Source of the DNA: an uncultured Clostridia bacterium
GTDB lineage: Bacteria > Bacillota > Clostridia > Christensenellales > UBA1242
Assembly (NCBI GenBank): GCA_937874195.1
Contig: CALNBM010000055.1
Location: 1-27,143 of the forward strand
Reading direction: 5' to 3'
DNA length: 27,143 nt
Shown here: in pieces, positions 23,459 through 27,143 of the stretch
Layout of the letters: the number at the start of each line of letters is the position of its first letter
Numbering within the stretch: the first letter of the stretch is position 1
Program-made: the position numbers and the translations under genes
Notes under the pieces: model-generated
Databases searched by the model: none
What the model was told of the DNA's origin: nothing
What the model saw: only the letters and a program-made list of their open reading frames with translations

Positions 23459-24252
23459 ATTTTATCTTCGAAAACCAAAAATGTTGGCTTTTCAAATGGT
23501 TTTTCAATTGTTACTTTTCTTCCATTAATTACATGATTATATTGCTCTTTGTCTAAAACATAATTATCAAATAGACCAAATAAGTCATTAATCGGTGTTA
23601 AAATAAGTTTATCGCTACTTAGTATATCATTAAAATTTCTTGCATTTTCCAACTTAAAAAGTCCATTTTCCGTTCTTTCAAGAAATACCATAGTGGCTAG
23701 CGAGCCTAATTTATATGCCAAATCTCTGCCAATACTTCTAATATATGTGCCGGAACTACACTCGATTTCACATTCAAAATCTGTGTTATTTATTTGCGCT
23801 AATAATATAAACTTATATATTTCAATTTCTTTTGGTTTCAATTCAAACTGTTCACCTGCTCTTGCTAAATCGTATGCTCTAACACCGTCAACATGCTTTG
23901 CAGAAAAATTAGGCGGTATTTGATTATTTTTTCCAATGAATGAAATTATTGCTCGTTCCACATCATGATAGCTTGGAATACTTTTAGTTTTATTAACCAC
24001 TTCTCCTGTTGAATCTAAAGTGTTTGTTTCGTAACCAAAAGAAAAAATTGCTCGATATGTTTTCTTTTTTTCTAAAAAGTAATCAAACATTTTTGTGGCT
24101 TTCCCCACTGCAATACCAAGCACACCACACGCCAAAGGATCCAGCGTTCCAAGATGCCCTACTTTTTTAAGATTAAATTTTTTTTTAATACTTCTTACAA
24201 CCGCAGTGCTTGTCATACCACTTGGTTTATAAATATTAATAAAACCATTCAT
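23401..24252 (-). CDS. truB: tRNA pseudouridine(55) synthase TruB
   Basis: TruB isomerises U55 in the T-loop of tRNAs. The N-terminal GFINIYKPSGMTS, the catalytic segment KVGHLGTLDPLACGVLGIAVGKATK (catalytic Asp in LGTLDPLA, near residue 40), YRAIFSFGYETNTLD and the CSSGTYIRSIGRDLA motif (about 165–180) identify it. I prefer the ATG at 24252 (283 residues), which gives the canonical MNGFINIYKP start with AGAG about six bases upstream; an ATG two codons earlier is possible. It follows nrnA in the infB–rbfA–nrnA–truB order, but after a 406-bp gap. Its 3' end is tandemly duplicated downstream. Confidence 0.96.
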   Translation of the reverse strand: MNGFINIYKPSGMTSTAVVRSIKKKFNLKKVGHLGTLDPLACGVLGIAVGKATKMFDYFLEKKKTYRAIFSFGYETNTLDSTGEVVNKTKSIPSYHDVERAIISFIGKNNQIPPNFSAKHVDGVRAYDLARAGEQFELKPKEIEIYKFILLAQINNTDFECEIECSSGTYIRSIGRDLAYKLGSLATMVFLERTENGLFKLENARNFNDILSSDKLILTPINDLFGLFDNYVLDKEQYNHVINGRKVTIEKPFEKPTFLVFEDKILGVAKENVNYLRLKTNLI

Positions 24253-24658
24253 AAGCATCTCTTTTTAAGAATATAGAAAAAATATATTTCATTAAATAAG
24301 TATATTAATAATTTTTTTTATCTTATAGTTTTTTCCCACTGATTTACTAGATTTTTAAGTAAAATTATTCATTTCATATTGCAAATATAAACCGAAGTAT
24401 AGTCACAATGTGAGAATATATTTATGAAAGAAGTATGTACAAATTACTGTTTAATTTTTATTGTATCGATTAAATTTTTAAATAATTACAAAAATTTTTA
24501 TTATTTATTCTTGTTCATATAATTTCGAACACCACTTTAAAGTATGAATTATTAAACAAATATTTAATCTTTTTTTCTAATTTAAATACTTCTTTGTAAT
24601 TAATTGTTAAATACAAAGTAACTTTTTAAATAATGAATATAAAAACAATAAAGTTCTT
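24253..24658. other. 406-bp nrnA–truB spacer with a stem-loop
   Basis: No gene is seen. A 12-bp inverted repeat with one mismatch and a three-base loop occupies 24592–24618, about 40 bp past the nrnA stop; it lacks a U-run on the minus strand, so it is at best a weak terminator or an mRNA 3'-end structure. No confident truB promoter is visible. Confidence 0.45.
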
Positions 24659-25615
24659 TTAATCCATGATTTCTCTGCATGCTTTTACCAGTTTTCTAGC
24701 AACAGTTTTATAAGTGCCAAAAATATTGCATCCTGCTGCATTAGTGTGTCCGCCGCCTCCAAAAGATTTTGTTATTTCGGAAACATCAAAATTACCCCGA
24801 CCACGCAAACTGCAAGCGTATAAATTTGATTTTATTTCGCTTATTAAAATACCTATTTCAATATTTTCTATATTTATTGCAATGTCAACAATCCCAATAT
24901 TGTCCCTTGATTCAATGTTACATTGCTTAAAATCCTCGTTACGCAAAAAGATTAAACATATTTTATTATTCTCATAAAATCGCAAATTTTTAAGCGCAAT
25001 TTGTTGCAGTTGAATTTGCTCCATAGTCCTGCGTTTAAACAGATAATAGTTTGCCAAAGATATATTGATATTATATTTCATTAAATGTGCAACAATTTCA
25101 TGAACTTCTGAAGTGGTATTGTCATGTTGAAAACAACCAGTATCTGAAGCGATTGCAGCGTAAAGTGAGGACGCAATATCGGTATCTAAATCAATATTTA
25201 ATTGTTTTAATAAAAAGTATAAAATTTCACCTGTACTACTAACTGCTCTAACAAAATTTATATTCGCAAAGTTTGAATTTGTGATGTGATGATCTATATT
25301 AATAGAATTTGTGCATTTTTTAAACTCAGTTGCATACTTTCCTAATCTAAAATCTTCAGCACAATCTAAACTAATATAAGTGTCATAAAAAGAGAGTTTA
25401 GGTTTGTTTATCGAAGACACATGTTTAAGAAAATAATAATTACTTGAAATTTCACTATCACAAAATATATCTGCATTTTTTCCAAGCTTTTCTAACATTA
25501 ACTTTAAAGCAACTGAAGACCCTAGTGCGTCTGCATCAGGTCGAATATGAGAAGCTATTGCAATATTTTTGCTGTTTTTTATTGCTTCCAATAAAGAAAC
25601 ATCAATTTTAATCAT
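24659..25615 (-). CDS. nrnA: DHH-family bifunctional oligoribonuclease/PAP phosphatase NrnA
   Basis: NrnA degrades short RNA (nanoRNA) and dephosphorylates 3'-phosphoadenosine 5'-phosphate. The DHH-domain motifs are HIRPDADALGS (about 20–30), YISLDCAE, NIDHHITN (about 107–114) and the ASDTGCFQ segment; the C-terminal DHHA1 domain carries FGGGGHTNAAGC. The ATG at 25615 (318 residues) overlaps the rbfA stop by eight bases (ATGATTAA), with GAGG 11 bases upstream; an ATG three codons earlier is possible but crowds that site. The position after rbfA is standard for Firmicutes. Confidence 0.95.
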   Translation of the reverse strand: MIKIDVSLLEAIKNSKNIAIASHIRPDADALGSSVALKLMLEKLGKNADIFCDSEISSNYYFLKHVSSINKPKLSFYDTYISLDCAEDFRLGKYATEFKKCTNSINIDHHITNSNFANINFVRAVSSTGEILYFLLKQLNIDLDTDIASSLYAAIASDTGCFQHDNTTSEVHEIVAHLMKYNINISLANYYLFKRRTMEQIQLQQIALKNLRFYENNKICLIFLRNEDFKQCNIESRDNIGIVDIAINIENIEIGILISEIKSNLYACSLRGRGNFDVSEITKSFGGGGHTNAAGCNIFGTYKTVARKLVKACREIMD

Positions 25616-25970
25616 TATTTTCATTTCCTCTTAATTGAGCAATTTTTTCTATCATTTCATCTATTAATTGAGCATTTTCAACTGTATTATCCAAGTAAAA
25701 ATCTAAAAGAGGAGTTTTTCTAAGAATAACTTTTTTTGAAAGATTTTTCCTTATAAAAGAACTTGCTTTTTTAATTTCATTAAAAATATCTTGTTGTTTT
25801 TCTTTTTCGGCAATGCTTACATAAATTTTGCAATGTGATAAATCGCTGGTAGTGTCTACCTTTGTGATAGAAACAATTCCATAGATTTTAGGATTGTTTA
25901 AATCATATAATATTACTTCACTTACAGCTTTTTGAATTTCAGCATTTATTTTTAATAATCTTGTGTTCAT
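25608..25970 (-). CDS. rbfA: 30S ribosome-binding factor RbfA
   Basis: RbfA helps mature the 5' end of 16S rRNA during late 30S assembly and cold adaptation. The KH-like fold is recognisable from RLLKINAEIQKAVSEVIL (about 4–21), ISITKVDTTSDLSHCKIYVS-type strand (about 32–51), IRKNLSKKVILRKTPLLDFYLDNTVE (about 72–97). The length is 120 residues. AAAAGGA lies before the ATG, 32 bp after infB, and the gene is translationally coupled to nrnA. Confidence 0.97.
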   Translation of the reverse strand: MNTRLLKINAEIQKAVSEVILYDLNNPKIYGIVSITKVDTTSDLSHCKIYVSIAEKEKQQDIFNEIKKASSFIRKNLSKKVILRKTPLLDFYLDNTVENAQLIDEMIEKIAQLRGNENND

Positions 25971-26002
25971 TTTTTTATTCCTTTTTTAAGGATTTTTCTT
26001 AA

Positions 26003-27143
26003 TTAATTAATTTGAACCATCTCACTAACTTCAAGAATATCACCAACTTGAAATGCGTTGAAATTTTTTAGTTTTATACCGCATTCATGACCGGCTTTAA
26101 CTTGTTTAGCTTCATCTTTTAGTTGTTGTAATTTTTCGATTTGAGTGGTTATAATCTCTTCACCGTCACGCATTAATTTAACTGTACTCTTGTTTGTTAC
26201 ATAACCTTCAAGCACATAACTACCAGCAATATTTCCAAGGCTACTAATTTTAAATATTTGTCTTATCTCAACTTTACCTATTATTTTTTTCTCAAATTTT
26301 GGAGTAACCATTTTTGTGATTATTTGAGTTATATCATCAACAGCATTATATATAATTTTATAATTCTTAATTTCAACATTATTTCTGTCAGCAAGTGTTT
26401 TTGCTTTTACCTCAGTTTTAACATTAAATGCAATTATAATCGCATCACTTGCTTGTGCTAAAAGCACATCACTTTCGTTAACACCTCCAACACTTGTACT
26501 AACACAAGAAACTTCCACCTCTTCATTTCTAATTGTTTCTAATGTTTGTTGCAATGCTTCGCTGGTACCTTTAACATCCGCTTTGATAATTAAATTAAGC
26601 ACTTTCATTTCAGTGTCAGCAGATTTTTGTAAGAAATCTTCAATGGAAATACCTGTGTTTGCCATACTTTTATCGATTTGTATTTTTGCAAGTCGTTCAG
26701 TTATAATATTTTTTGCTAACTTTTCATCAACAACATAAACTAAATCACCTGCATTTGGAACGGAGTTAAAACCTAAAACGGAAACAGCCATGCTTGGTGT
26801 AGCTTTTTTGATTGAATTTCCATTATGATCCATTATTGCTCGCACTCTTCCGCTTGCTATACCCGAGATAACAAAATCGCCTATGTTTAATGTTCCATTT
26901 TTAATAATTGTGTTAGCAATAATACCTCTACCTTTATCAATTTTACTTTCAAGCACAAATCCACTAGCAGGAGCATCAATATCAGCTTTTAGGTCTGCCA
27001 TTTCAGAAACTAATAGTACCATTTCTAATAGCTTCTCTAACCCCATTCCAGTTCGAGCAGAAATAGGCACACAAACAATATCGCCACCCCATTCTTCTGG
27101 AAGAAGGTTGTGTTCGGTTAACTGTTGTTTAATTCTTTCAGGA
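26003..27143 (-). CDS. infB: Translation initiation factor IF-2 (5' part outside the window)
   Basis: IF-2 is the GTPase that brings fMet-tRNA to the 30S subunit and promotes 50S joining. The frame is open to the right edge, so the N-terminal region and most of the G domain are missing. What remains is about 379 residues: the end of the G domain with the G5-like VPISARTGMGLEKLLE, domain II (SKIDKGRGIIANTIIKNGTL), domain III (LIIKADVKGTSEALQQTLE, followed by VSTSVGGVNESDVLLAQAS) and the fMet-tRNA-binding C-terminal domain ending in FNAFQVGDILEVSEM. The GTG at 27070 is internal and not the start. Confidence 0.98.
   Translation of the reverse strand, partial: PERIKQQLTEHNLLPEEWGGDIVCVPISARTGMGLEKLLEMVLLVSEMADLKADIDAPASGFVLESKIDKGRGIIANTIIKNGTLNIGDFVISGIASGRVRAIMDHNGNSIKKATPSMAVSVLGFNSVPNAGDLVYVVDEKLAKNIITERLAKIQIDKSMANTGISIEDFLQKSADTEMKVLNLIIKADVKGTSEALQQTLETIRNEEVEVSCVSTSVGGVNESDVLLAQASDAIIIAFNVKTEVKAKTLADRNNVEIKNYKIIYNAVDDITQIITKMVTPKFEKKIIGKVEIRQIFKISSLGNIAGSYVLEGYVTNKSTVKLMRDGEEIITTQIEKLQQLKDEAKQVKAGHECGIKLKNFNAFQVGDILEVSEMVQIN

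Overview
The window is a very AT-rich stretch of a low-GC, endospore-forming Firmicute, most likely a member of the Clostridia. The evidence is the complete spoIIIA operon (AA to AH), spoIVB, and gene neighbourhoods typical of that class: nusB–xseA–xseB, argR–recN–spoIVB, infC–rpmI–rplT, yebC–ruvC–ruvA–ruvB–queA and infB–rbfA–nrnA–truB. Every complete gene reads on the minus strand, so transcription runs from right to left. Nothing in the sequence fixes the genus. The large, decaying spacers would suit a host-associated lineage with relaxed selection, but that is inference.

Layout in transcription order (right to left): infB (5' part outside the window), rbfA, nrnA and truB (translation initiation, 30S maturation, nanoRNA turnover, tRNA pseudouridine 55). 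Next come a lone endonuclease IV-like TIM-barrel gene and spoIIIAA–AH (mother-cell half of the SpoIIIA–SpoIIQ feeding-tube complex), which ends at a strong intrinsic terminator. A consensus-like sigma-A promoter then starts asp23–nusB, followed by xseA–xseB–proS, which ends at another terminator. argR has its own promoter with a candidate ARG-box array, then a terminator; recN and spoIVB follow. A near-perfect sigma-A promoter and an L20-type attenuator leader precede infC (AUU start)–rpmI–rplT–rRNA 2'-O-methyltransferase–yebC. ruvC (own promoter), ruvA–ruvB and queA follow. A fragment at the left edge may be the 3' end of a plus-strand gene.

The protein-coding content is mostly conserved housekeeping and sporulation genes. 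I do not see a mobile element, CRISPR array, defence system, tRNA or rRNA. The unusual material is between the genes. Eight spacers exceed 300 bp, including two inside the normally compact spoIIIA operon. Three spacers carry independent duplications of about 104–125 bp: a three-copy tandem repeat between ruvB and queA, a decayed copy of an internal nusB segment next to nusB, and a tandem copy of the truB 3' end. Between spoIIIAG and spoIIIAH a TTGACA-like motif recurs four times at exactly 21-bp intervals.

Synteny is also notable. The usual spoIVB–spo0A adjacency is broken, with infC following spoIVB, and the ispA–dxs–tlyA–nadK block that usually lies between xseB and argR is replaced by proS.
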